From Brevibacillus agri (GTDB lineage Bacteria; Bacillota; Bacilli; Brevibacillales; Brevibacillaceae), in assembly GCF_004117055.1 (NCBI RefSeq), contig NZ_CP026363.1, forward strand, positions 1,527,001 to 1,591,000: 64,000 nucleotides of DNA, written 5' to 3'. The notes beneath the pieces were generated by a model, which saw only the letters and a list, made by a program, of their open reading frames with translations, was not told the origin of the DNA and ran no database searches. Below, one piece after another: positions 23,763 to 31,501 of this stretch. A program made the translations under genes and the position numbers. Within the stretch, counting starts at the first letter, position 1. Each line of letters begins with the position of its first letter.

Positions 23763-24286
23763 AAAAAATCCCCTCCGGTCAACAGTGTTCCTCTCATGAT
23801 ACCATGAGGGCTTTTCTCGCTGTCTACCGTAAGGGGATAATACCAAATGCGAGGACCTTTTTTGTATGCTTGCGTAAGCAGAAGCGAATTAATGCGAAGG
23901 AATAGCAGAGACGGAGCTTGAGAACCCGAAAATATTCAGGAAAAAATCCCCAGAACTTTTTTGTATGCCAAAACGTCATAACAGGTGAATATAATAAACG
24001 TCGTGAGCCGATAGTGCTCAAACGATTATCAAAGGATGTTTCGCTATCGGTGTTCCATGGGCCAGAAAGGGAACTGTTGGGATAACGCTCCAATGGAGAG
24101 CTTTTGGGCAAAGCCAAGCAATAATGGCTTAATGGTAAGCTTTTCAAAATACGCAAATGAAGTGCGTACGGGAGTGTTTTGACATATTGAATCCTGCTAT
24201 CACCGCAAAAAATGATACGCAGTAAAGAGCCATATGATGTCTGAAGAGATTGTGACACAATCAAAAAATAAACAGGAGTGTGAAAT
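23763..24286. other. AT-rich degenerate mobile-element region
   Basis: Contains a hairpin with arms CTCATG/CATGAG near 23797-23812 and a fragment of a transposase (24056-24123). Nothing else with coding support was seen up to the lipoprotein gene at 24287. Confidence 0.5.
24056..24123 (+). pseudogene. IS3-family OrfB fragment
   Basis: One frame reads SMGQKGNCWDNAPMESFWAK, the conserved block around the third catalytic residue (Glu) of IS3-family transposases. Nothing recognisable of the integrase core flanks it. It is a short relic. Confidence 0.65.
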
Positions 24287-24710
24287 ATGAAAAAAATATT
24301 ATTGGTTTGTATCATGATAATGTCGATGCTAGCATCGGCTTGTGGAAATGTTGAAATGACATCAAATCCAAATACTTCTAATGAGCCTAAACCTGAAACG
24401 GATGAGTCTATTATTCCAAAAAATACCACTGAATATTGTACTGTAGAACGTATAAATTTGGATAGTGAAACTGAAAAATATTTCTATGGAACGTGGAAAG
24501 TTGAGAAGCTTTTAGGATTTGCAAATTCATGGAATGATGCTTCTGAATATCCAACAGGGCAAAAATTTATTGGAGATGAAATTATAATCAAAAAAGACTT
24601 TTTTTCATCAAAAGGACTTAAAAACTATAAGAAATATCAATATGAACTAAAAAATCCATTATATGAGATTACAGCGACATGCTATAACTCTCTCTCTTTT
24701 TATAGATTAT

Positions 24711-26155
24711 CACTAGCGTTGCATTAATCTTTTCATACCATTCAAAATCATCATAACTTTCAGCGTTCAAGTGTTCTCAGGCATAAAAAAATCCTTTACA
24801 CTGGAAAGGTCAGGTAGTTCCTGTCCAAATCCAACGCAAAGGATAGACCATGGACAAGAATACCCTATTTTCTTCATTTGGTAAATACATTTCACCCATT
24901 AATATTGTGAAATTTCAACAACGGATAGACGAAACGGATCAGGACAAGTACGTGAAAAAGTTAACGACCAAAGCATATCTACTCCTGTTTTTGCATGCTC
25001 AACTTCAGCAACGAGAAGGACTCCGAGCCATTGCAGATGATGTTTTATCAAAGAAATTCCAGCGAGAGTTAGGACTGTCGTCGATTAGTCCCGCTCAGCT
25101 TAGTCGCAAAAACAATCGAGTAGATCCAGCTTTGCTTGAAGAAATATTTGTTGACCTTGTAGGGCAAATTCAGAGACACTCGGGCAACACGTATTCCCTT
25201 CGAAAAGACATGAAAATCATTGATTCTACAACGATTGGGCTGTGTTTGCAGAAGTACAAATGGGCAACTTTCCGTAAAACCAAGGCTGGCATCAAACTTC
25301 ATCTTCGTCTCGTCTTTGCCGACCAGGGGGATGTGTATCCTGAAAAAATAACCATCACGGGTGCCAAGTCCAATGACCGCACTCAAATGGAATCGTTGAT
25401 TGATGAGATCGGTATGATGTACGTCTTTGATCGAGGGTATGTGGATTATGAAAAATTTGATGAATACACGGACAAAGGCATCTTTTTCGCTTCTCGTCTA
25501 AAAGATAACGCCGAAATCCGTCATCTTTATGAATTCAAAATCCCCTTGGAAAGCTCCGTTTTATCGGATTCCATGATCCTTCTTGGAACGCCTCAAAAGC
25601 GGGTAGATAACGTGCTGCGACTCATTGAAACGCTTGATTCGAAGGGAAATCTCATTCGAATCATTACGAATCGGTTCGACCTGGAAGCAGAAGAACTCAG
25701 CGACATCTATCGTTGGCGTTGGCAAATTGAGCTGTTTTTCAAGTGGATAAAGCAGCATGTAAAGATCAAGAACTTCTATGGAACGAGTGAAAATGCGGTA
25801 CGAAACCAAGTATTACTCGCACTCATTGCCTACTGCCTGTTGCTCCTTGTCAAACTGGAACAAAACAGTCAGCACAGCTTGTTGCAGATCAGGAGATGGC
25901 TAAAAGTGTTTCTTTGGCAAACGTTCGAACAATGGATAGGTAGAATGAATTACCAGTCCAAACGAACATCCAGAGGGCGACAGAAAAGGAATTAGGTATT
26001 GGTTGCTGTTATCACGATTGTAATAAATGTATAAAACTACCAAATGGACAGTGGCTACCTTTTGCTTGGTTGCTGCCGTTTTTGGTTGTGTAGCTGAAAA
26101 TGTCATTCAGAATACTTTGACAAATTACGAACGCATTTTTTATGCAACGCTAGTG
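24711..26155 (+). mobile_element. IS4-family insertion sequence, copy 1 (1445 bp, intact)
   Basis: Ends are the perfect inverted repeats CACTAGCGTTGCAT and ATGCAACGCTAGTG. The element is flanked by 9-bp target duplications ATAGATTAT (24702-24710 and 26156-26164). It encodes one transposase (24850-25995). A second copy with the same length lies at 38533-39977. The insertion splits a lipoprotein gene. Confidence 0.95.
24850..25995 (+). CDS. IS4-family DDE transposase
   Basis: A 381-residue transposase. An N-terminal DUF4372-like domain (residues 5-75) precedes the DDE core: first Asp in IIDSTTIGLC (about 118), second in YVFDRGYVDYEKF (about 197), and the IS4-type Y-R-E-K signature in YRWRWQIELFFKWIKQHVK (about 297-315). 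No frameshift or stop breaks the frame and its protein is identical to that of copy 2, so it is probably active. AAAGGA lies six bases before the ATG. Confidence 0.92.
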   Translation: MDKNTLFSSFGKYISPINIVKFQQRIDETDQDKYVKKLTTKAYLLLFLHAQLQQREGLRAIADDVLSKKFQRELGLSSISPAQLSRKNNRVDPALLEEIFVDLVGQIQRHSGNTYSLRKDMKIIDSTTIGLCLQKYKWATFRKTKAGIKLHLRLVFADQGDVYPEKITITGAKSNDRTQMESLIDEIGMMYVFDRGYVDYEKFDEYTDKGIFFASRLKDNAEIRHLYEFKIPLESSVLSDSMILLGTPQKRVDNVLRLIETLDSKGNLIRIITNRFDLEAEELSDIYRWRWQIELFFKWIKQHVKIKNFYGTSENAVRNQVLLALIAYCLLLLVKLEQNSQHSLLQIRRWLKVFLWQTFEQWIGRMNYQSKRTSRGRQKRN

Positions 26156-26409
26156 ATAGATTATATAAAATAGATATCCCAGACTTAAACGAAAATGATG
26201 TAGTAAAAGCAGTAGGTATAAGTGACCCTTCTACAGAACTTAGAATACCTGCAGGTTTAAGTTTTTTGGTTGTTAATAACGATAGGCTTATCTTGTTATC
26301 AGAGGCAACTATTTTTGAGCTTAAAAAAATTACTGATTAAATGAATGAAGGTTATGGAACAAGTTCTGTGCTAATCGAATAGAAAATGCCTGTGAATTCA
26401 TTTTTTAAA

Positions 26410-26447
26410 CAAGAAAGGTCAGCCTAAAGGCTGATCTTTCTTGTTTA
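26410..26447 (+). terminator. Terminator of the interrupted lipoprotein gene
   Basis: Long near-perfect arms ACAAGAAAG plus TCAGCC and GGCTGA plus CTTTCTTGT. Confidence 0.8.
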
Positions 26448-26535
26448 TGTCGTAAAACGATTAAACTATAGTGTATATACTGGATATTTGTGAGTATATG
26501 GCATGCCTTTACAAAATAAAGTTGCTTCTTGGATC

Positions 26536-27249
26536 GGTTACACTAAGTTGGACAGAAAAAATAAGGGCTTGTAGAATAAACCTATTAAACTAAGGAGCGG
26601 ATCTCTACAAAGCCCAAACAACAACGACGTACGTTTGCATCCGAATTCAAAAAACAAATGGTGCAGCTCTATGAAAATGGGAAACCCAGAGCGGCGATTG
26701 TGGAGATTTTCCACAAAAACCGCAAAGCTTATGGTACTCGCAAACTCAAATTCAAGTTTCAAGAGCGCGGCTTGGTCGCTACCAGACGTCGAATTGGCCG
26801 AATCATGAAAGAGCAGGGGCTGGTCTCCACCTACACCATAGCTCAGTATAAGCCCAATAAAACGGCTTGCAATGAAGCGACGACGAAGAATGTCCTGGAT
26901 CGTGAGTTTGAGCAAACGGAATCCAAACGCTTCGTCGTTAGTGATCTGACAGTGGTTTCATACGGATCGTGGCAGTGAGTTTAAAAATGAAAAGATGGAT
27001 GAGCTTCTGGAGACCTTTGAAATCGGTCGATCTCTCAGCATGAAAGGCTGTCCTTATGACAACGCCGTGGCTGAAGCCACCTACAAAATCATGAAAACGG
27101 AGTTCATCAACCAGATGAGCTTCCAAAGCCTTCGTCATCTGGAATTGGAGCTATACGATTACGTCAACTGGTTTAACAAGCATCGGATTCACGGAACGCT
27201 GGCATACTTGACACCTGTTCAGTATCGCCAGACAGCCCTTAAAAAATAA
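26536..27249 (+). mobile_element. IS3-family element, degenerate, with internal deletions
   Basis: A left end with GGTTACACTAAGTTGGACAG is followed by an OrfA that lacks a start codon (KPKQQRRTFASEFKKQMVQ, then ENGKPRAAIV) and jumps directly into OrfB (EIFHKNRKAYGTRKLKF), so the OrfA end and OrfB start are gone. OrfB keeps SDLT (first Asp), then loses about 40-50 residues before HTDRGSEFKN (second Asp), and ends with NAVAEATYKIMKTEF (Glu) and the usual HRIHGTLAYLTPVQY tail. A frame change at about 26950 marks the second deletion. No matching right inverted repeat was found. It cannot make an active enzyme. Confidence 0.85.
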
Positions 27250-27343
27250 AACCGGGTTACTAATCCTTTGCAGGGGAGAAGCAAGGAAAGACGTTCTTCT
27301 GGGATTGAATATATCTCGCTATAGCTCCTTGTAGTTAAAGAGA

Positions 27344-27413
27344 AAAAACGATGATCTTTGTTCGGTCGCACTACATATAGGCAGACCGGTCAAACGATAG
27401 TCGTTTTTTTGTT
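27344..27413. terminator. Terminator-like hairpin between the IS3 remnant and the OsmC gene
   Basis: Outer arms AAAAAACGA and TCGTTTTTT with inner TTTG/CAAA and CGGTC/GACCG pairings, followed by a long T-run. Confidence 0.6.
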
Positions 27414-27511
27414 TTTTTTCAGCCCTTTCGCAATAATTCATATAATACAAATCGGAAAAGTGTGCTAAAATTCAAAATAACACACAAACGATCTGAAAGG
27501 GAGTGCTAAGC

Positions 27512-27976
27512 ATGCCAGTAGAAACATTCAAAGCCACCGCCCATTTGCAGGAAGGAATGGTCGTCAAGGCGCGTTCCAGAAATTTTGAGGTCACTGTCGA
27601 TGAGCCGAAAAGCCTTGGCGGAACGGATACCGCGATGAATCCTGTCGAGCTGGTGCTGTCCGCGTTGGGCGCGTGCCAGTCGATTGTGGCTCGCGTGTAT
27701 GCGAAAAAGTTTGGGGTTCATCTCGACGATTTTTGGGTGGAGGTCGAAGGCGATCTGGATACGGATGGCTTCATGAACAAATCCGACGTGCGCCGTGGGT
27801 ATTCTGAGATTCGCTACACCTTTCACATCAAGACCGATGCCGCCAAAGAGCAGGTGGAAGCCTTCATTCAGTTTTTGGAGCGGACATGCCCGGTGGGCGA
27901 CACGATTGCCAATCCGGTCAACCTCAAGCTAAACGGAATTGTCATAGAAGACGTCTCCGGCAGCAAGCTCGGCTAA
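27512..27976 (+). CDS. OsmC/Ohr-family peroxide-reducing protein
   Basis: A 154-residue OsmC-like protein. The two redox cysteines are present: one in ALGACQSIVARVYAKK (about residue 55) and one in FLERTCPVGDTI (about 123), the layout of hydroperoxide-reducing OsmC proteins. ATG 27512 follows AAAGGGA; the GTG at 27503 was rejected because it overlaps the site. It marks the return to core-like sequence after the mobile-element region and has its own terminator. Confidence 0.85.
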   Translation: MPVETFKATAHLQEGMVVKARSRNFEVTVDEPKSLGGTDTAMNPVELVLSALGACQSIVARVYAKKFGVHLDDFWVEVEGDLDTDGFMNKSDVRRGYSEIRYTFHIKTDAAKEQVEAFIQFLERTCPVGDTIANPVNLKLNGIVIEDVSGSKLG

Positions 27977-27999
27977 CTTTCCGTGGCCCAGGAAAAAGA

Positions 28000-28029
28000 A
28001 AAGAGGCAGAACAAGCTCTGCCTCTTTTT
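28000..28029. terminator. Terminator after the OsmC gene
   Basis: Arms AAGAGGCAGA and TCTGCCTCTT followed by TTT. Confidence 0.85.
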
Positions 28030-28042
28030 CTGTGGGAAAAAC

Positions 28043-28285
28043 TCAGTAAGCCACGGAAGAATAGGTTAGCTTGTAGAGGCCCCTGTAAATTTCGCGCTGC
28101 CCCCCCGAACGGATCTTCACAGCACAGTAAAACTGTTTCAAAAGGCTTTTCTCCCAGGTAATCCGCAATACTCGCGAATCGGCGTGAGCAACTTGCCGCC
28201 GTGCGCGACCGTTTTTTGCGCCAATTCCTCGACTCGACGTTCCGGTCTTGCACAGCGAGCAGCGAGGCGAAAAAAGCGGCGGTCA
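28043..28285 (-). pseudogene. Decayed VOC/glyoxalase-family gene, C-terminal part
   Basis: Three frames on the minus strand together spell the C-terminal half of a VOC protein: ERRVEELAQKTVAHGGKL then LTPIREY in one, DYLGEKPFETVLLCCEDPFG in the next, and QREIYRGLYKLTYSS plus stop in a third. This matches the family pattern ELA.KVVAHGG...CEDPFGN..EIY...ELTYS. At least two frameshifts separate the parts, and the N-terminal half is missing. It lies immediately downstream of the MFS gene. Confidence 0.65.
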
Positions 28286-28309
28286 GTCGAGTGTTGACTG
28301 TGAACGGAC

Positions 28310-29650
28310 TCACTGACGCAACGACTGCTCCGCTTGAACCTCCATCTGCCTCTGCTTCCGTCTCGACCAGATCAGCACTGGGACGAGCAGCAGGGAGAGG
28401 AAGCCGCCGCCAAGCGAGAGCGTCGCGTAGCTGGCGCCGGAGACGACCATGCCGGAAAGCGCTCCGCCCGATGCGCCAGCCAGGGCGATCAGGACGTCGA
28501 CGGTTCCTTGGGTTTTGGCCCGGGTAGCGGGGTGGGTTGCGTCCACGATCAGGGCAGTACCGCTGATGAGGCCAAAATTCCAGCCCAGCCCCAGCAAGGC
28601 AAGGGCAACGATGAGCAGCGTCATGGAATCGGCCGGGGCAAGTGCAGCCAACAGGCCAGCCGCAAGCAAGGTGACACCGGAGGCAAAGGCCATGGCTGTG
28701 CGGCCGATTTTGTCCACGAGAACCCCGGTCAGCAGCGAGGGAAGGTACATGGCTCCGATGTGAATGCCGATCACGAGGCCGACCTCGCTCAAGCCGTGCC
28801 CGTGGTGCTTCATATGGATGGGCGTCATGGTCATGATCGCGACCATGACGATCTGGGTCAAAATCATGATGGTCGCGCCGACGATGATGCCGCGACTGTC
28901 GGCGGCAGGCAGGCTTCCCGGGATGTCCGCAGAGGCTTTCTGTTCCTCTGCTTGCGCTTCGGCAATGGCTTTGGCGACCTGCAGCGGGTCCGGGCGGAGC
29001 AGGAATAAAAAGACCAGCCCGGCACAGAGGAAAGCCGCAGCGCCCAAAATAAACGGCCCGGCCAGTGGCGGCACGCCAATCGAGCTGGCGAAGTGGCCCA
29101 TCGTTTCCACCAGATTCGGTCCGGCTACAGCGCCGAAGGTCGTGGAGACGAGCGCGATGCTGACGGCGGTCGCGCGCTGCCGGGGCTGGGCCAAATCGGT
29201 TCCGGCGTAGCGGGCTTGCAGATTGGTGGCCGTTCCGGCGCCATATACGAGCAGCGAGGCAAACAGCAACCAGATATGCTGTGTCACCGCAGCGAGAATG
29301 ACTCCGACTGCGCCGATGCCTCCTGCGAGGAACCCTGCTGCCAGCCCGAAGCGGCGGCCGAACCGTTGCGAGAGTCGGCCGACAAACAGCGCTGCCAAGG
29401 CGGAGCCAAGCGTGAGCAACGCGGCGGGAATGCCTGCGAGACTGTCTGTTCCGAGCATCTCCTGGGCGAGCAGAGCGCCGACGGTGACGCCTGCCGCAAG
29501 TCCCGCCCCTCCGAAAATTTGCGAGATGACGACGATGGCCAGCGTTCGTTTGTAAAGCTTTTGCTGCTTTTGGGGTGAATCGATGTAACATCGGAAGTGG
29601 GCTTGTTGATTTTGGCTGGCCAGCCAATTATGATTAGGTGGGTGTGACAT
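28310..29650 (-). CDS. MFS-type transporter
   Basis: A 446-residue membrane protein with twelve hydrophobic segments and a central loop (about residues 218-245, rich in Glu and Ala). The MFS motif A (VGRLSQRFGRRFGLAAGF, about residues 93-110) and its C-terminal counterpart (LLTGVLVDKIGRTAMAF) are present. Substrate cannot be told; the drug-exporter subgroup is likely from the overall style. GAGGGGAT precedes the ATG. The first 30 residues are hydrophilic and unusual for the family, so a later start is possible. Confidence 0.8.
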   Translation of the reverse strand: MSHPPNHNWLASQNQQAHFRCYIDSPQKQQKLYKRTLAIVVISQIFGGAGLAAGVTVGALLAQEMLGTDSLAGIPAALLTLGSALAALFVGRLSQRFGRRFGLAAGFLAGGIGAVGVILAAVTQHIWLLFASLLVYGAGTATNLQARYAGTDLAQPRQRATAVSIALVSTTFGAVAGPNLVETMGHFASSIGVPPLAGPFILGAAAFLCAGLVFLFLLRPDPLQVAKAIAEAQAEEQKASADIPGSLPAADSRGIIVGATIMILTQIVMVAIMTMTPIHMKHHGHGLSEVGLVIGIHIGAMYLPSLLTGVLVDKIGRTAMAFASGVTLLAAGLLAALAPADSMTLLIVALALLGLGWNFGLISGTALIVDATHPATRAKTQGTVDVLIALAGASGGALSGMVVSGASYATLSLGGGFLSLLLVPVLIWSRRKQRQMEVQAEQSLRQ

Positions 29651-29772
29651 GAAATCCCCTCTTTTTCACGGTTTGTTGGGTCGAATAGTTCGCAATAGGC
29701 TGAATGGGATGAATCTTATCTCCAAATTTTAGAAAAGTCAATCTGGATGGACGATCTGAAGGAGGGACAGGC

Positions 29773-30279
29773 ATGGCCGATTGGTGGGGGCGTCCGAAGC
29801 TGAACATCGCAAAGACCAAAAGCGAATGGATCTGGGACATTTTGGGAGCGGTCTTTTACATCGGGGGAATCGTTTCTCTCCTGTTGCTGTGGGGCGATCT
29901 TCCTGACAAGGTGCCCGCTCATTTTAACGGAGCAGGAGAAGTGGATCGCTGGGGCTCGAAGTGGGAGCTGCTCATTTTGCCAGGGATTGGGGCATTGCTG
30001 TTTGGATTGATGCAGGCGCTGGAAAAGCATCCGGAAGTTTATAACTATCCGAAGCGGTTCAACGAAGCAAACGCGGAGCAGTTTTACTTGCAAAGCCGAA
30101 AAATCGTGAACCAGCTCAAAAATATATGCGTCATTGTGTTTTCTGTCATTTTGCTGGAAGCGATTTCGATTGCGATGGGCTGGGGAAGCTGGTTTGGCAT
30201 GTGGTTTGTGCCTGTGGTGGTGGGCGGCATCGTGATCCAACTGGTTTATGGCCTGATTACGCTCGGCAAAATCCGCTAG
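29773..30279 (+). CDS. DUF1648 membrane protein
   Basis: A 168-residue protein with four membrane segments. The DUF1648 signature LPDKVPAHFNGAGEVDRWG follows the first span (about residues 42-60). The family includes SdpI-like immunity and regulatory membrane proteins, but this short form lacks the SdpI C-terminal part. GAAGGAGG lies nine bases before the ATG. It ends in a strong shared terminator. Confidence 0.75.
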   Translation: MADWWGRPKLNIAKTKSEWIWDILGAVFYIGGIVSLLLLWGDLPDKVPAHFNGAGEVDRWGSKWELLILPGIGALLFGLMQALEKHPEVYNYPKRFNEANAEQFYLQSRKIVNQLKNICVIVFSVILLEAISIAMGWGSWFGMWFVPVVVGGIVIQLVYGLITLGKIR

Positions 30280-30287
30280 CAAACGAC

Positions 30288-30339
30288 AAAGCGAGCCCAA
30301 AGCACTTTGCAAAAACAGAGTGTTTTGGGCTCGCTTTTC
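30288..30339. terminator. Bidirectional terminator
   Basis: Arms AAGCGAGCCCAAA and TTTGGGCTCGCTT with inner CACTTTG/CAGAGTG pairing; serves the DUF1648 and BcrC-like genes. Confidence 0.85.
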
Positions 30340-30939
30340 TCAAAAGTCTTTGGAGCTAAGCCGGGCAGGCAAAACAGCCCGTTCGGCTTTTTCGTACAGA
30401 GCCAGCGCGCTGTGTACGAAGGATAGCCGCGGTACCACCATAAAAACGGTCAAGGCCGAGCCGATGCTGATTAAGGCACCGACGATGACGTCCGCCGGAT
30501 AGTGCACGCCTACCCAGATGCGGGAAAGCCCTACGCATACTGCCAGCAGCATCCAAAGAATGCCTGCTTTTCTTTTGAACAGCCAGAAGCTCATGCAAAA
30601 GGAAAAAAACAAAATCGTATGGTCGCTGGGGAAGGAATTGTCCACCGCTTTTTGCACTAACTGATTCACATTCGCCAACTCGGCAAACGGCTGGTTGTTG
30701 GCGTGCAGGCTGCCTGCGATTTTTCCGAGCAGTTCCGCAAGCGCAAACGTGACCGCGGCGCAAACCACCATCACGCGATTGTGGTAGCTGCGCGTCAGCC
30801 AGTACAGAAGCACGCAGACGGCCAGGGCGTACACGGTGTACTCGGCAATGGCGTAAAACGCGGGATTGAGTGCCGGGTACTGCTTACCCAGGTCATTAAT
30901 CAATCGGAAAGCATGAATATTCATCTCCATGGCGTCCAC
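30340..30939 (-). CDS. Undecaprenyl-diphosphate phosphatase, BcrC type (PAP2)
   Basis: A 199-residue, multi-span PAP2 phosphatase. Conserved motifs: PSDHT (about residue 103) and SRIWVGVHYPADV (about 138-150), with the catalytic His in each. The family regenerates undecaprenyl phosphate for cell-wall synthesis and gives bacitracin resistance. A GTG start at 30939 has AAGGAGG ten bases upstream. About 85 bases upstream of the start lies a palindrome matching the BceR operator (31024-31037), which suggests induction by cell-wall antibiotics through a Bce-type two-component system elsewhere in the genome (inference). Confidence 0.8.
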   Translation of the reverse strand: MDAMEMNIHAFRLINDLGKQYPALNPAFYAIAEYTVYALAVCVLLYWLTRSYHNRVMVVCAAVTFALAELLGKIAGSLHANNQPFAELANVNQLVQKAVDNSFPSDHTILFFSFCMSFWLFKRKAGILWMLLAVCVGLSRIWVGVHYPADVIVGALISIGSALTVFMVVPRLSFVHSALALYEKAERAVLPARLSSKDF

Positions 30940-31023
30940 AAACAGTGATCCTCCTTTTTTATGACAATAGGAAAATCGTAAACAAAGGCGAGAAAAGAAG
31001 AAATCGAATTACCTTACACAAAA

Positions 31024-31037
31024 TTACAGGATTGTAA
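31024..31037. promoter_or_regulatory. BceR-like operator upstream of the BcrC-like gene
   Basis: TTACA, four bases, TGTAA: an exact match to the TNACA-N4-TGTAA consensus of BceR-type response regulators that control bacitracin-response genes in Bacillus. A third half-site (TTACA read as TGTAA on the minus strand) lies about five bases further towards the gene. Confidence 0.5.
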
Positions 31038-31049
31038 GATAAGGCTTCA

Positions 31050-31096
31050 GGGCAGGAAACGAGGGCGATCAAGCGGTTCGTTTCCTGCTCTTTTTG
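31050..31096. terminator. Orphan terminator-like hairpin
   Basis: Arms GCAGGAAACGA and TCGTTTCCTGC followed by TTTTT on the plus strand. No gene upstream on that strand explains it; it may end a short RNA or insulate the operon promoter at 31222. Confidence 0.6.
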
Positions 31097-31221
31097 CTGG
31101 CGAAAACAGGGCAGGCCGGGCCGAGCTGCGCGTTCGAGCCGCTTCGTCACAGGAAAAGAAACAGGGAGAAGAATGTCGAAATGTTTGTTTTGAAATTTTA
31201 TTTTACGATTACGTTAATATC

Positions 31222-31249
31222 TTGATATTTTATTTCAAGAGTCTATAAT
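31222..31249 (+). promoter_or_regulatory. Promoter of the muropeptide-sugar operon
   Basis: TTGATA (31222-31227), 16-base spacer, TATAAT (31244-31249). Predicted start near 31256. Confidence 0.7.
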
Positions 31250-31255
31250 ACAGGT

Positions 31256-31501
31256 ATGTAACGAATTGACAGTAAATTCTCGCAAATGAAGCGCGCTTCA
31301 TACAGGATGAGGGGGGAGTTGTCGTTAGTGCGGGGCGATTGGCTGTCCACGGGCGAGTCGCTAACCAGCAACTGTAGCAACTGGCGGACGGATCGAGACG
31401 CCAATACGAAGCCTGGCTCGATCCGCTGCAGCGCGTAAGAGCAGGGCAGAGCAATCATTTTTTGTACAAGTATGCATCTTTTCGAAAATGGGAGGTTTTC
31501 C
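31256..31501 (+). other. Structured 5' leader of the muropeptide-sugar operon
   Basis: About 245 bases between the promoter and the binding-protein gene. It holds a perfect 16-base palindrome ATGAAGCGCGCTTCAT (31286-31301), a stem GTTAG.GCG/CGC.TAAC, and a stem CGGATCGAG/CTCGATCCG (31388-31396 with 31416-31424). None matches a riboswitch family I can recognise. It could be an operator region, an attenuator or a new RNA element. Confidence 0.45.
31328..31438 (+). CDS. Possible 36-residue leader peptide
   Basis: A GTG ORF, MRGDWLSTGESLTSNC and so on to a TAA at 31436, preceded by AGGGGGGAG at ten bases, inside the structured leader. The same frame is open back to an ATG at 31286 that lacks a site. 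The peptide is hydrophilic and unlike any family. Its overlap with the hairpins would allow control by translation, but it may be chance. Confidence 0.25.
   Translation: MRGDWLSTGESLTSNCSNWRTDRDANTKPGSIRCSA

Larger units (their letters stand above)
24287..26340 (+). pseudogene. Lipoprotein gene interrupted by an IS4-family element
   Basis: The 5' part (24287-24710) encodes a lipoprotein signal peptide with lipobox ASAC (residues 16-19) and about 120 more residues; the 3' part (26156-26340) continues after the insertion. Removing the element (24711-26155) and one copy of the 9-bp duplication joins 424 and 176 bases into one 600-base frame of 199 residues, reading SFYRL-YKIDIPDLNEN across the join and ending ELKKITD. 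A terminator at 26410-26447 follows. The gene is much richer in A+T than the surrounding core genes, so it was probably acquired. Its function is unknown. The truncated product of 146 residues ends within the element. Confidence 0.85.

Noticed and set aside
27942..29627. A 561-codon minus-strand frame across the MFS gene
   Set aside because: It is out of frame with the transporter, which has clear membrane spans and motifs; only its first 5' downstream part overlaps the VOC remnant by chance.
31256..31501. T-box, glmS or another known riboswitch
   Set aside because: No T-box AGGGTGGNACCGCG string or other known conserved core was found.
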